Source: Conchocele bisecta (taxonomy: Eukaryota; Mollusca; Bivalvia; Lucinida; Thyasiridae). From it: a stretch of DNA of 64,000 bases. The stretch spans positions 30,290,956 through 30,354,955 of the forward strand of contig CM055269.1 in assembly GCA_029237695.1 (NCBI GenBank), written 5' to 3'. The notes under the pieces were generated by a model. It was not told the DNA's origin and searched no databases. It saw only the letters and a program-made list of their open reading frames with translations. Position numbers and translations under genes: made by a program. How positions within the stretch are numbered: the first letter of the stretch is position 1; every line of letters starts with the position of its first letter. This document shows, piece after piece, positions 23,045 through 36,076 of the stretch.

Positions 23045-23870
23045 AAGAATATAATGCAGGCGCGGATCCAGGATTTCGGGTTAGGGGGGGGGGGGGGCGT
23101 AACTATTTTGCAATACTTGACTATATTATCGAACGCGCTAGGGGAGTCCGGGGGCATTCCCCCGTAGAAACGTGCCTTGTAACTGGTAAAAAATCTTTAC
23201 TCGGCGAATTTTAGGCTATATAAACCGGACACCCTGTGAGGTCCACAGGGTGTCCGGTTTAGAGAGCTCCACCCGTAAATCAGGCAAATGGGCAAAACAG
23301 GTAAATGTGGTTTTTGATCAATGTGGTTTTCGATCATGAACAGACGTTATCAACGGTGAGAGATGACAATAAACACATACAATAAAGCAGGCATAAATTA
23401 CAGGCATGGGCTGATTCATGGGGGGGGGGGGGGGGGGGGGGCGGACCCGGCGCGCGTCCTCCCCCCCCCCTAAAATTCGCCGAGTTTTTACAAGTTACAA
23501 GGCACGTTTCATACCAAGTGCCATGTATTCCATGCATTTTTCTGTCGTTGTCTTACTGTTTCAAAATTTAAACGTTTTCAATCAAAAATAATGTCTAAAC
23601 ATACTGTGACAGTGTCAATATTTTTACACCAAAATGCGCCAGAACGCAGGAAATGCCATGTAGATTTAAAAAAAAATCCTGGGGGGAATGCCCCCGGACC
23701 CCCCTAGCGCTATCCCGAGCTCTGCTCGGTCGACTATTTTGCAATACTTGACAATATTATCGAACGAGCATAGCTCGTTCGATAATATAGTCAAGTATTG
23801 CAAAATAGTTACGCCCCCCCCCCTAACCCGAAATCCTGGATCCGCGCTTGACAGGGATGTCCGGTTTAGA
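23045..23870. repeat. Poly-G-associated foldback repeats (cgcggatccaggatttcggg family)
   Basis: A forward copy at 23,057-23,215 and inverted sequence at 23,410-23,860 share gggttagggggg, gcgtaactattttgcaatac and a ttgcaatacttgactatatt hairpin. A 39-bp mini-hairpin (aaccggacaccctgtg, 23,222-23,260) resembles pogo-type ends. Other members are at 30.48, 41.70 and 43.32 kb. Confidence 0.7.
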
Positions 23871-24203
23871 TAGGTTCTACTGTAGTTTCTAACAATGCTA
23901 CAAAACGTGTTGCTTCTTGAAGAGCGACATATAAACAGAACGACGACGCCATTATCTAAACATATAAACGACATGTTCCTCCAGTCGATCTGAATTGGTA
24001 GGATTAATCTGTCAGATGCAATTCCCGATCAGAATGAATACTGCTGAATACATGCACAGACAATGTTTGTTTCTCAACGATCGAATTTTGTGAACACAAG
24101 GCCGTATATTTACGTCTCCGACGCATCTAATGTTTGAACTAGTTTTCTCGGCTATAACACATTGACTTTGCTGATTCATAAATTGGCCGTGACTAGATAA
24201 ATG

Positions 24204-24310
24204 GAGCTTATGGTATTTGCGATCAGTAATCAGCCAGATCAGCATGCACATCCGCACAGTCTGATCAGGGTCTGCACTGTTCGTCATTCCGGATCGAATC
24301 ATCAGTTATT
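24204..24310 (+). repeat. Short copy of the ccgcacagtctgatcagg dispersed repeat
   Basis: Shares gcacatccgcacagtctgat and gcactgttcg with the copies at 15.0 and 46.7 kb. Confidence 0.55.
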
Positions 24311-24368
24311 CTTCTCCGAATTGATCCTACTATATAAGGAGCTGTGTACACTGCTCACAAAGCACTAC

Positions 24369-24834
24369 TGTCCTTTTCACGAAACCTGTCCAAATTTTAC
24401 GGCTATATAAACAATGAAAAAACTTCTTTTTTTCGATAATGTTTTTATTTTGCGAAATTTGGTCCAATATTGATTTGATTACGGAAAACAATTGCCCTAT
24501 GTTAACTCACCATATACATCTTCACAGAGTAACATGTGTCGATTTTCAAAATTTAACTTTCGTTTTCTTAGTTATATCATTTCCAAGCTATATAGCCAGG
24601 TTTCGGAGTCAATTTCCTTCTTTTTTTGACTCCTCCCACAGCTCCTCTACCTTACTTTCTCCTATGTTAGACAAATACATTTTTCGCAACAAAATAAATA
24701 TTTGACAAAATTTCACGAAATAAAAAGAAAGCTCATCCTTAAATTTTCAAAAAAAAATTCATATTACAAAAAAATGTATGTTTTTGCATTGTTCATATGG
24801 CCGGATCTTTTGGGCAGGTTTCGTGAAACAGACA
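24369..24834. mobile_element. MITE with tttcacgaaacctgtccaaa ends
   Basis: The left end ttttcacgaaacctgtcc is mirrored by ggcaggtttcgtgaaacaga at 24,812-24,833. It is related to the repeat at 37.44-37.97 kb (shared ctcccacagctcctc and the mirror). Open frames inside are spurious. Confidence 0.6.
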
Positions 24835-25483
24835 GGAAATCACATTTCTCCAGTCACAGCCACAACCGAGTAAGAACTTGTAGCAAATACAAGCTGCATG
24901 ATCACGTGGTTACAACAACAAAAACGTCGCCCACTCCAAAGTAAGTATTATTATTAGTCGATCTATGTATAGATCGGCTATAGATTGGTTATCCATTGGT
25001 TTGTGAAAAAGTTTTTGACCACCCTTTTCTCCTACATACGGTAATCTACAAACGTGAAATGTGTTGTATCATTTCCAAACTACATCAACCGGATAATTTT
25101 TCATTTTTGTCCTTTATCTCTGTTTAAAACTTTAAATATAGCGAAATAACACAATTTGGCTATAAATAAACGTTTTAACTACAAGAGTTCGGTAAACTGG
25201 CTATAAATAAACGTTTTAAAAATAACTACAAGAGTTCGGTAAACTAAAGTTAGGCGGTTTGCCTTCTAGTCCCGGGGCAATTTGTACGAATAGGAGCTTG
25301 CGTCTATTTTTAGATGGCACTGTAACCGGTAGCTCCGGTAGCTCCGGTAGCTCCGCCCACTCGCGTGCTGCCACATAATTCGGACAAACAAACAGTGACT
25401 ACAACGTTGTGTATTGCGGAGTGTAATCTGTAGATAAATAGAGCATACAGTACAGGTTTTACGCTGGAATATTTCGCAACATA
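24835..25483. other. Non-coding spacer with a local tandem duplication
   Basis: 25,155-25,245 contains two copies of tggctataaataaacgtttt followed by actacaagagttcggtaaac. A short ggtagctcc triplication lies at 25,328-25,356. It may include the 5' end of the adjacent transposon, but no inverted terminus was found. Confidence 0.45.
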
Positions 25484-27027
25484 ATGGTGACAACAAAACA
25501 TTGCTGCTATGGCGATTCACGTACCCTGAAACCCGGTGAAGACGAATACTTTATTGGATGGATTTGGGAACGGGTTTCCAAAACCTGCACAAAATCGAGA
25601 AAAATATCAACGCTGGGTACAGAACTGTGGTCGAAAATATTTTACCATTGACAATGTTACCAGAGACACCTACATGTGTTCGATGCACTTTGTGGGTGGA
25701 CGAGGCCCGACAGCTGAATATCCCGACCCCATAAAATGCGGAACACAGGTACATTATGCCTATTAATTATTGAATATCGATCACCAAAGCAAATCAAACT
25801 GGAAAGATCGGATGCAGCACAGAGTATACTGCTGTTGACGGATACAAATGAAAGTGATGTGGGTGTCGTGGGCTCTAGCGCACGAGAAGTTCCATCAACT
25901 TCACATACTAAGACCATTCCAGACCAGCGACAGCTCTTTATAAGTGTTGGAACCACCTGTAAACCTTCTGTACGTGATCATGAATGTTAAACAGACAAGC
26001 CACCAACAACTGAAGCAATTAAATTAAGTATACAAAATAAAATATTGGAAAACAGTGCCAAATTAAATGAAAGTGTTACACCATTTGCATTACGCAAGCA
26101 TGTGGGTAAAAAACAAACCTCGGACACATCTACTGCATTTCATGACACATTCAATGTTGACAGTGTCAAGGATGATGATAAAGCCTTTACATTTTATATT
26201 GGATTAACTTACATTCAATTCATGTGTCTGTGGGATTTTTTAGGGAAATGTACAGAAAAGATGAACTATTGGAATTCTAATGTGTCTGATGCCAATAAGA
26301 CTCCGAGCACAAGACGAGGGCGCAAAAGAACTATGTCACCAATTAACCAATTATTCATGACCTTAATACGTCTACGTCTCGGCTTATTGCACCAGGATTT
26401 AGCTTATCGATTAAAAACCAATACACGTCTGTTTTCCACCATCATCATCACATGGATCCAGTTACTGTACAAACAATTCTATGCACTTCGCAAAGCCATG
26501 TTTGCTTCAAGAAGGAAATATAAGGTGTATAATAGATTGCACTGAAGTTCATGTCCAATCGCCTGGTAACTTCGAGGCTCAAGGAAATCAGTACTCCTAA
26601 CCTACAAAGAGATATACATCTTACCATTTATTTCTTGTAGCTATTACTCCAAATGGTGCTATTGTGTATGTAAGTGATGCATTTGAAGGAAGCATTAGTG
26701 ACAAGGAAATTGTAAAACAGTCTGATTTTTTAGATTTCCTTGAGCTAGGTGATGTCATTATGGCGGACCGAGGGTTTTTAATTGATGATCTCCTGAATGA
26801 GCGTCAAGTGAAAATGATTAGGCCACCATTTCTTGGTACGAGACACAGATTTACTCCACAAGAGGAAGCTGCGACAAAAGACATTGCATGTTGAGCGTTC
26901 CATTGAAAGAATGAAAAAGTTCAAAAATCCTCTAAAGAATCATTCCACAATCCTTGCAGCCTGTATTCACTCAATGTGTTTTCGCAATTTCTTGTTTGGT
27001 AATTTTCAAGCACCTGTTGTGGAGTAA
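25484..27027 (+). pseudogene. THAP-DDE transposase, PIF/Harbinger superfamily (ISL2EU/IS4EU-like), broken
   Basis: ATG at 25,484 opens a THAP-like zinc finger: Cys pair in KHCCYGDSR, a downstream FPKP, a Trp in YQRWVQNC, and the CSMHF Cys-x2-His pair followed by PDPI. A linker is followed by a DDE_Tnp_4-type core: helical RRGRKRTMSPINQLFMTLI, first Asp in CIIDCTEV (about 26,526), DAFEGSISDKEI, second Asp in ADRGFLIDDLL (about 26,765), and the final Glu helix VERSIERMKKF. Frameshifts near 25,530, 26,525 and 26,880 plus a stop near 26,598 break it. The DDE residues are all still visible, so decay is moderate. No YqaJ nuclease partner or terminal repeat was found next to it. Confidence 0.8.
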
Positions 27028-27215
27028 TGGAGTGGGGGAAATGGTAAAACACAGATGCATACAATTTGATGTATATTATGTATCTTTGAAATAAATATTA
27101 TTGGTAAACATTAATCCATAAAATTGTGAGGATATGCTACACATTTTCACTGGGTATGATATATGTCTATAACTACAAGGAACAGTTGTATGGTGTATGG
27201 TCAAAACTAAATTTA

Positions 27216-27590
27216 CAGGTGCAGCTATAAAAATATACAGGTGCACCTGTAAAAAACAGGTGCTCGCTGTATACATCTGCACCTGTATTTTTTATAGCTG
27301 CAGCTGAACATGTATAGTTGCACCTGTAAATAATACAGCTGCACCTGTAGTTTTATAGCTGCACCTGTAAATGTATAGCTGCACCTGTAAAAAAGACAGC
27401 TGCACCTGCATTTTTGTAGCTGCACCTGTATTTTTGTAGCTGCACCTGTAGAATGGACAGCTGCAGCTGTAAATGTATAGCTGCACCTGTAAAAAATACA
27501 GCTGCACCTGCATTTTTATCGCTGCATCTGTAAAAAGTATAGCTGCACCTGTAAAAATGCAGCTGCACCTGTAATTATACATCTGATTGG
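27216..27590. repeat. Imperfect tandem array of agctgcacctgta units
   Basis: About 20 units of roughly 18-30 bp, each with the CACCTG E-box core, often as AGCTGCACCTGTA separated by A/T-rich tracts (aaaaa, tttt). Some units contain CAGCTG. Minus-strand open frames full of GAA and QVQL motifs are translations of the array. It follows the dead THAP-DDE transposase by about 190 bp. Confidence 0.85.
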
Positions 27591-29300
27591 AGCGGAAGTA
27601 GGTATATATATAAGATTCCGGCACCTTGTGTTAATTTATGGCACCCGGTGTTTTTATGAACTTGAATGCAAAAAATACGGGCGCCATTTTTTTAAACCAA
27701 GTTCAAGGTCATGTCAAGGTCATTGAACTTTATGCTTGACGGAAGTCGAAAACTTCCAATATATGAGCCAATAGGTCATGGTCCTTTACTTGGAAATTGG
27801 TGTAACTTGTTCAAAAACATTTCTGATGTATTAAAGAATTTACGTAAACTACACTAATATTCAGTATATAATTATCATATTTTCAAGATGGCCGCCAAAA
27901 ATCGGGTATTTATGAGATTTCGGTTGACTTGCTACATATTTGTGTAATGCTAAGCGCCTTCACCTATATTCAAAGGTTAATTCTTTCAACTGGAATAATG
28001 TTGCAGTTAACATACTCCATAGTCAGAAATCTCAAAATCGCCGCCAAGTAAATGGCAAATACATAGTAATTTACTTTCATAAACATAGACAATTTTGACA
28101 CCCACAAAAGTAGGGCAGCCAAAGTCTGGACGTCTGTTATCAACACAGACGACAGTTGCAGAATATGCTACACTTACAGAGCTGCAGAATACATCTTGAA
28201 AATATGACCGCCAGATATGTGTGTTGAAAATCGAATCTTCCGAAAATGTTTAGTGTGTCTATTAGTCGGTTCTTCTGTGTAATTTATACCAGTTTAGGGT
28301 AATATATATACACGACATATTGGTGTATAATTCAGGGTACACGGACTCCAATTATGCCAAAAAGGTCAATGACCTTGAAATGACCTTGAACGTGTCCGAG
28401 AAAAATGGCACCCGGATTTTTCGGAAAGCCAGACCCCAAATGTATACAAAACCACCAAGAAACAAAAATTAACACGCATTGCCGGAATCTCGACAATTCA
28501 CCCCCAACTATTCGTTACAAAACGTGATATTTTGTATTCGTGATTTGATTGGACTGGACCAATGCTGGCTCACCCAGCTGACCAATCAATCGAACAGTTG
28601 CCGATCACGAGATCTTGATAAGCGCACATCAGCTTCATTTGCAAGAAGATACAACCATTAGATACAAGTAATTTGTTTTGCAAAGTACATTTGAGTATAA
28701 ATACCGCCGAGAATATACGCTACAAACTGTTAATTAACAATATACGAGTGGGGTTTGTCCCTGCAGTATATTTATACTGTACCGAGGTAAAAGTGGAGCC
28801 ATTACGGCCCTTAGATGCCAGATGTTTTGGGGAAAAAACATCAATATTATGTTATGTAATGTTGGCTTATCTTTAGCGTTTTTACGTTTAACGGCGCTAC
28901 AGTGGGGGATATACAATATCCATTCAACACTGAAACTACCATTTGCTGATATGGTGGCAGGTTCCCTTACCACACCAGCATCACTTGGCCCAATATATAT
29001 AAAGGAATCTACTTATTTTGCTCAAATATACCAGCATATAGAGAAATGATTAACACATTAGAATGTTTTATAAACGTGTGGCTAGTTTATTTACATTTGA
29101 CTACCATAAGTATTGCTATGATCAGATATTAATGATAGCTAAATATAACTGGGAGAATTTGGTTGGGGAGGAAATCAACACTTCTCTCACTTTTCCCTGA
29201 GATTCCGTAACTACTAAAATGTGGATATATATTGAACCCTGATTTGATCGGCTAATAACATCATGCTCTGCATGACTTTTCATTTATTTTTTATTTCCTT
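27591..29300. other. Intergenic DNA without recognised genes
   Basis: 27.65-28.45 kb contains an ancient-looking repeat with caagatggccgcc and ggtcaaggtcatt-like motifs, repeated loosely near 28.36 kb. 28.47-29.30 kb has no clear structure. None of the open frames has domain-like composition. Confidence 0.5.
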
Positions 29301-29307
29301 AATATGC

Positions 29308-29553
29308 AACGGATTTTGATGAAATATGGCGCAGAAAACGCATCTTCATGAGCTGCATTTGGTGGTCCAGGGAGTTTGGCACAGACTTATGTCGGTTTTG
29401 CAAAGAATCGATTTCCGTGTCGGAGACAGGAGACACGGAAATCGATTCTTCGCAAAAACGACAGAAGTTTGGGCGAAAATACAGAGACCACCAAATGCAT
29501 CGCATCAAGACGCGTTCAATGCGCCATGTTTCATCAGAATCCGTTACGTAATA
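29308..29553. mobile_element. Palindromic MITE with gcaacggattttgatgaaa ends
   Basis: Left gcaacggattttgatgaaat and ggcgca are mirrored by tgcgccatgtttcatcagaa and tccgttac. The centre is a strong hairpin: gaatcgatttccgtgtc and mirror gacacggaaatcgattc. Overlapping open frames on both strands are due to the palindrome. Confidence 0.7.
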
Positions 29554-29690
29554 AGGACACTATACAAGAATACGTACTTTGAATCATATGGATTCTGGAA
29601 ATTTCAGTGCTTGTTGTTGTTGTTGTTAGTACCACGTGATCATACACATTGAAATAGTACCACTTGTTATGCTGTTTGTCATCAGCTTAA

Positions 29691-30197
29691 AGGTACCTGC
29701 CCACTCAGTAGGCACAACATGTTCTTTGTATCAGATACATCGTCTGAGACATTTCCTGGCAAAATAAACATTCATTCACCATTACCCCACGTATTGATTG
29801 GCTTTATTATATATTTTATATCAGACGTAAACTTCCACACTGATATCAGGGGCGATAGCCGTGTTTCCTTAAGATGTTAACGGACATTACTAGTTATTCT
29901 CTGTATTTTTGTGTTATGTGCAATGATCATACTTTATAATATGTCGAAAATATTATGTTTTTATGTGACGCATTTAATTAGGCTAGTATAGATAATTAAA
30001 AAACATCATGCCTCATTTGCATATGAAAATAGCTTGATACCACTGCGAGTCACTATCAGTAAAATAAATATTACTAAATGATTATATCTGTATAGCGGGC
30101 AGTTGTAAATTTTAGAACTGGTGGAATAGTGACACAATTATACACTTATTTAATTCCTATAAATAACAGTTTGTGCCTACTGAGTGGGCATGTACCT
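29691..30197. mobile_element. TTAA-target MITE, copy 2 (507 bp)
   Basis: AGGTACCTGCCCACTCAG to CTGAGTGGGCATGTACCT, flanked by TTAA at 29,687-29,690 and 30,198-30,201. Interior matches the copies at 41.07 and 48.35 kb (cgcccctgatatcag, aattaaataagtgtataatt). Confidence 0.85.
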
Positions 30198-30479
30198 TTA
30201 ATAATATACTTGACCGTCTACTACACACATCTCGAATGTCACTACCATTTTGTATACTGGCCAAGTAAAGCATAATATGGATGGATCGACCGCATAGACA
30301 GACTTGGAAAATGAATCAGCAAATCTGTTGATACAGTCTGCTTGCTATAACTGATCAAACAACGTGCTATAACGCAGTCTAATTCCAAATGCTAACGAAT
30401 CTCAAGCGGGCCAGCGCCTGACAAAATATACCTTATATAGCGTCCATTCAGCAATAACTGTTGGGTCTGATCAGTTTGC

Positions 30480-30785
30480 ACATTTACACCATAGGCGGAT
30501 TCAGGGGGGGGGGGGGGGGGGAGAGGGGTGGGGGGGGGGGGGGGTGGGGGGGGGGGGTTTACAAGTTACAAGGCACGTTTCATGCCAAGTGCCATGTATT
30601 GCTTGCATTCTTCTGCTCCCGCTCGGTCGACTATTTTGCAATAATTGACTATATTATCGAACGAGCTTAGCTCGTTCGATAATATAGTCAAGTATTGCAA
30701 AATAGTTACGCCCCCCCCACCCCCCCCCACCCCCCCCCCCACCCCCCCCCCCCCCCCCCTAACCCGAAATCCTGGATCCGCGCCT
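30480..30785. repeat. Poly-G/C foldback with attttgcaatacttgac hairpin
   Basis: A G run at 30,504-30,557 and C runs at 30,711-30,758 flank an almost perfect hairpin, ttgactatattatcgaacga and mirror, at about 30,632-30,708. Same family as 23.0-23.9 and 41.7-42.0 kb. Confidence 0.75.
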
Positions 30786-31271
30786 GTACACAATAGGATA
30801 ATATGGATTAGAAAATAACAAGTCCGTTGAATGAAAATGTCCAAAAATAAATGCTTTCAAATTGCAAATCGAAATTGTTTACTCGAAACTCTAACTTTGT
30901 CATTCGAAACTTGGTGTTCCAAAGAAACACCAATCTCAAATAGTTAATGTACACAAGCCCGAAACTAGAATGTTTTGTGGAAGAATTGTGATCAAGCTAA
31001 ACAAACTGATTGAAACTTGAGACAATATTTGAATAAAATATTAACATTCCATAAATGGGCCATTACTCATAAAGGGACATTACGACGTCTGCGAGCAGCG
31101 GAGACCCAGATCAGCTTGCCCATCCACATTAGTCGTTTCAATCAGGTTTGTAGTAATTTTACATCAGTCAGCATCACGATATATCATTCCAACAGTGATG
31201 ATTTACATGATCGGGATCTAACGTTACAGTCGTTGCAAATATCATAAGGTTCGTTTTGTCAGTCTGTGGTG

Positions 31272-31645
31272 TACGGAGCCCCGCAGGGGACATGGATTTT
31301 TTTTTTTTATTAATTCGTTCCCTCAATTTAACAATTCGTTCCCTCGAATTAACAATTCATTCCCACAATATAACAATTCGTTCCCTCGAATTAGCAATTC
31401 GTTCCCACGAAATGACAATTCGTTCCCTCAATTTAACAATTCGTTCCCTCGAATTAACAATTTGTTCCCACGATATAACAATTCGTTCCCACGAAATAAA
31501 TGTTATTTCGTGGGAACGAATTGTTAAATTGACGGAACGAATTGTTAATTCGTGGGAACGAATTGTTAAATTGAGGGAACGAATTGTTATTTCGCGGGAA
31601 CGAATTAATAAAAAAATAATTCTACGTCCCCTGCGGGGCTCCGTA
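31272..31645. mobile_element. Foldback element, TACGGAGCCCCGCAGGGGAC ends, copy 1
   Basis: Perfect ends TACGGAGCCCCGCAGGGG / CCCCTGCGGGGCTCCGTA. Both arms are arrays of aacaattcgttcccacga-like units, inverted in the right arm. Flanks GTGGTG (31,266-31,271) and GTGGTT (31,646-31,651) look like a 6-bp target duplication with one mismatch. The 165-aa open frame inside is a repeat translation. Confidence 0.85.
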
Positions 31646-31859
31646 GTGGTTCAACTATACAGAGATGTTCGGTTGTGCCGTTCTACAAAGTGTGGACAAC
31701 GCAGGCAGTCGGGAGACTCGCTGTATAAGGTACGTGTTATTTTAACATTTTGAAACTATTTTCCGGACAATGGCATTTTTGTCGAGCAAACTGCAGACAA
31801 CTCGACATAAAGTGATCATAATATTCGAAATACATCGATGACAGGCCGTATGTAATGTC

Positions 31860-33190
31860 TCATAATTCCAGCACAAAAATATTTACACAATTCCCTAACA
31901 TTTGATTGGTCCGTAGCAAGTCTCTGTCCAAAATTTATATCCCAGAAAACTCCCATGCCGAACTACTTTCCGTAACCGTCAGTCGCAGTTAAAATAATTC
32001 TTAAGAAAACGGAAAATAAATACATTTTCTTCATGAATTTATTTCAAATGCTGGAATTATAAGGAATGAATGGCCTTTTGTGGAATTTATCGGGGATATA
32101 AACTTGGAAAAGTCGCGGGAATACTGGACGAGGCCTTACAAAAATTACAATTTTCTAAAACAAAATAAAAAAATTTTTTTTTTTTTTTTTTTTTGATTTT
32201 TTTTTTTTTTTTCGAAAATTGTAATTTTTTATCGTTTCGTCCAGTATTCCCGCGACTTTTCCAAGTTAATACCCCGATAAATGCCACAAAAAGGCCATTC
32301 ATTCCTATAATAACTGCTTCCACAACTCGGCTACCGTGTTACATGTACCTCCTTTATCGTACCGCAATATTTTGTCAATGTTATTATCGATCGAAAATCA
32401 GTCATATTTTCTGTAATCACTGTCAAAAATAAATAAATAAAATTCCGTATGCACAGTTCATGCGGAATTCAATTTTGTTGATGTCATTCACTGCATTTTG
32501 GTCAAATCATTATCAGTTCGACCAAAAACAAGAGGGTCAGTGTGGCCATATATCGCTCACCTGGTTAGTATATATAATTGCATATATATATGTAATTTAT
32601 ATAATAGTGAATGTATCAGATTTAATTTATATAATTTAATATATATTTCATAGTCATAGTATTTCGGTGAACCATTTACAGATATTTCAAATTGGAGATC
32701 GTCACATAATCCAAGATAGTCGCCATATATTGTTGGACACAAAATCGTTAAACAATGTTTTCCCATTATAATAACCAGACTGCTTTCGTCAAAACTTCGT
32801 AGGAATAGTGAATGTATCAGATTTAATTTATATAATTTAATATATATATATCGTTGACTTATTTCATAATAAACTTCACAGTAAACTCGTTTAATAAATA
32901 TCATGTTAAATCAACATATAGTGGAATAATCTCTGTCCAAAATTTATATCCCAGTAAACTCCCACGCCGAACTACTTTCAGTAACCGTGAGGCGCAGTTA
33001 AAATAATTCTTAAGAAAACGGAAAAAAAACACATTTTCTTGATGAATTTATTTCAAATGCTGGAATTATAAGGAATGAATGGCCTTTTTGTGGAATTTAT
33101 CGGGGTATAAACTTGGAAAAGTCGCGGGAATACTGGACGAAGGCCTTGATATAAACTTGGAAAAGTCGCGGGAATACTGGACGAGGCCTA
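31860..33190. repeat. Repeat family with cttggaaaagtcgcgggaat, nested copies
   Basis: A forward copy from about 31,860 to 32,140, an inverted fragment at 32,222-32,312, and a second forward copy at 32,933-33,187 with a tail duplication (33,108-33,187). A poly-T run (32,170-32,213) lies between the inverted arms. Between copies (32,530-32,900) is a separate AT-rich repeat with tcagatttaatttatataat twice. Another copy is at 42.6-42.9 kb. Confidence 0.65.
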
Positions 33191-33524
33191 CATTTGAATC
33201 GTCGGACAGCGAATGAGACACTATGATGACCACATTTGTATTTATAATTATTGAACTCAAATCTGCAGATAATGGCAACTTTGACGAAGATCAAAACCAT
33301 GGAAAATCATGGAATCGTAATATTGGCCAACTGGTGTTCCGCGGGATATGCTGGTATCCGGCTCCGATATTACCTCCTTTATCACATCGCCCACCTTTTA
33401 GCTCACTTGAGCCTTTGGCCCTTTTTTCACTTATTTATGTGTTTTTTTTGTATATTTAATGTATTTATAGACCATGGTCCGTCACTTCTACCTGTGGCCG
33501 GACACACACCACATCTGATACACC

Positions 33525-33761
33525 AGGGGCGCGTTTCACTAAACTTTTACCACTAAAATGTCCGTAAGTGCAAAATTATGATAGTCTGTAATTTTCACAT
33601 GAACAACTTTTTCTTGTAAACAATCGTTGGATTTATATTTATTGAGCATAGGCTGCATATGCTCAATAAATGTAAATCCATCAATTGAAATTTCCGGACG
33701 ATCCTAAATTTGCACTTACGAACATTTTAGTCGTACGAAGTTTAGTGAAACGGCCCCCTGG
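33525..33761. mobile_element. MITE with cgtttcactaaactt ends, copy 1
   Basis: Ends ggggcgcgtttcactaaac and mirror gtttagtgaaacggccccc, with an inner mirrored pair gtaagtgcaaaatt / aaatttgcacttac and a central hairpin around gagcataggctgcatatgctc. A second copy is at 38.15 kb and a fragment at 21.39 kb. Confidence 0.7.
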
Positions 33762-35514
33762 GACGAAGAATGCATGTATGGTCCCTGGACACACCGATGA
33801 TACATGTATTGAGTGAGCAACTGCTGATTAGATTCAGCCAGGCACAGATAGTCGGATCATAGTAATGTTGGTTTATTGTCGTCGGTGCGATGGTGTGGTT
33901 GTTGGTCAATAATATTTGTTCCTTTTCATACGATGAAACGTTTGAATACTAAATTGAATATGTTGATGTAGCTGGGTGTCAGACATCACCATTGTGAGTA
34001 TCTTCATAAACGTTTAATTAATATGTCCTATTTATTTGAAAATATAATGGATTGATGGTGAACATCAATTTTAATTGTTAGATTATATAAGTTAGATCGG
34101 AAGATTTTCAGGTTTGCGAAGCCATATACACTTCCATGTGTTTTCAAAATGATTCACGTAGTACAACAACAATGGTATATTTCCGTGTTGAGTGTCATAT
34201 CTGTCAAAATATAAACAAAAGCGAACTTAATGGAGCAACCCTAGTTTCAGTACTTTCAGTACTTTGATTTTCCTGATCAGCTAGCGTGGTTGGAATTGTT
34301 GACAATGAATAAACGTGTTTTTTCGAGAGGCATGAATAATGTTGATTCGATACGATTGCGAACAGTGCGGACACTGATCAGACTACGCGGATTCGCAGAC
34401 TGGTGTGTGGCTACACTGGTTACAATTTCAATTTTACCCATTTTCTTCGTAGCGGTCACATTTATTAAGGCACAAGTCAAAAGCGACTTCACCTGGCGGA
34501 GTAATTAATATCAATTAGTCGAAACTTGCAGCCAGTGTGTTGCATTGAAATCCACCGACAGATATCAAGAGAACAAGTAGAACATATGTCTGGTATGCCA
34601 AAAACAACTTTCATACTCCGGCATGTGGGCCAAACGTTGGCAAAATGGGTATTGCGACATGTGGGCCAAACGTTGGCAAAATGGGTATTGCGACGTGACA
34701 GCAATTGTAGATTCATCTCATATTGTAAGGCCACACATTCGGATACCTGCCACCGTAAGGCAGCTTTATTATTTATATTAAATGGCGAAAACTGTTTATA
34801 CCGTGATCAGACTGTATGGATTTCCAGACTGATCGGCGACTACGTTGGTCGAACACACGCCATAAAGTCCTGTTTGTTGGTCAGGAACCGGTGCATATTT
34901 ACATACTGGAGATCTAAATTCTCTGACTTTGATTGACGACCGATACAGTGGCGCCTCTCTAAGCCAGGGTGTCCGGCTTAGAGTTGTTCCACTGTAAATC
35001 AGACATATAACTATGCCAATGTATGCGGCTGTGTTTTGCGAACGTGAAAAGGCATTATAATCATAAAATACACCAATTAAACCCATACACAGAATGCGTG
35101 TCCAGTTTAGAGAGGTTCTACTGTACAGTGATAAGTTTCAGGAAGTTGAGAAACTCTTGTTCCACTCATCTATCGGGGCTGCAGATCATAGACGTGGGTG
35201 TTATGGCGTATAGCGTAGCGTACATCACATCACAAGATGGTTCATGATGGTGATTTTGCTGTCTTCGTTTCACGCAACATGTTGAACGCACGCTATCGGA
35301 GTATTTCTGAAAATTGAAGATGGATATTGTGCATTTAGAATCAACAACAACAACAACAACAACATACCATGTACAAGGGATGTCCCAGAAATACGCAAGC
35401 TTTTACCGTAACTCACACCTGTGTATACCGACATGAATAAATGCGTACATTAGAAAGTGCAACATACGCGCTTGCACTTTATCGATGCACGTGGCGATTG
35501 TGTCACCAGTACAG
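33762..35514. other. Intergenic DNA with a small tandem duplication
   Basis: 34,622-34,692 contains two consecutive copies of catgtgggccaaacgttggc plus aaaatgggtattgcga (36 bp). 34.27-34.47 kb resembles a diverged gatcagactgcgcgga repeat. 34,960-35,120 has remnants of gtgtccggtttagag pogo-like ends. (aac)n sits at 35,342-35,363. No gene recognised. Confidence 0.5.
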
Positions 35515-35609
35515 TGGGGTCAGCGTGTAAGTGCACACACGAACGAACACGACAAGTTGGAACCAACCTGTCGTGTTCGTTCGTGTGTGCACTTACACGC
35601 TGACCCCAA
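35515..35609. repeat. Near-perfect 46-bp-arm hairpin
   Basis: gtggggtcagcgtgtaagtg begins the left arm; the right arm ends cacttacacgctgacccca. The arms differ at very few positions and are separated by about 2 bp. Open frames on both strands are artefacts of the symmetry. Confidence 0.85.
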
Positions 35610-36076
35610 TGTATGTTTGAGATGTCTCTCAATTTCATCAATACATCTACATATAGAGCGCTTGTACAGTGGAACCCCTCTAAACTGGACACCAATACAA
35701 CATCTGTGATCATACTTTTGACTAGCTTCTTGGGCGTTTATCTCACGTGATAATGCCTGTTTGTGATCGCATAGCACACAACTATGTCTCAGAATGATCG
35801 AATGTCTGATTTGCATGTGCCCATAATTTCGGACACACTGTGATGAACATGATGACAGAGAGGAAATTCACTTAGTCAACAACATATCTTCATTATCAAC
35901 GTCTCCATGGCAAACTTGCTCCGTTAAAAGTATGGCCATGCCCGTTGAAGGTCTAACATCAATCCATGTATATACCATCCATTGGCGTCGGACGAAAACG
36001 CGCTGTCCTTGGACAACCGGGTATATAACTTTTGAAGAAAAAATTATATCAACCATGCAAATCATAAAGCCATGTG

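Noticed and set aside
24439..24944. Two adjacent plus-strand frames of about 80-90 aa
   Set aside because: They lie in a MITE with inverted ends and have random composition.
31256..31753. 165-aa frame with repeated LTIRSLELTIRSH
   Set aside because: Translation of foldback units; the same peptide pattern occurs at 38.5 and 63.1 kb only within the same repeat.
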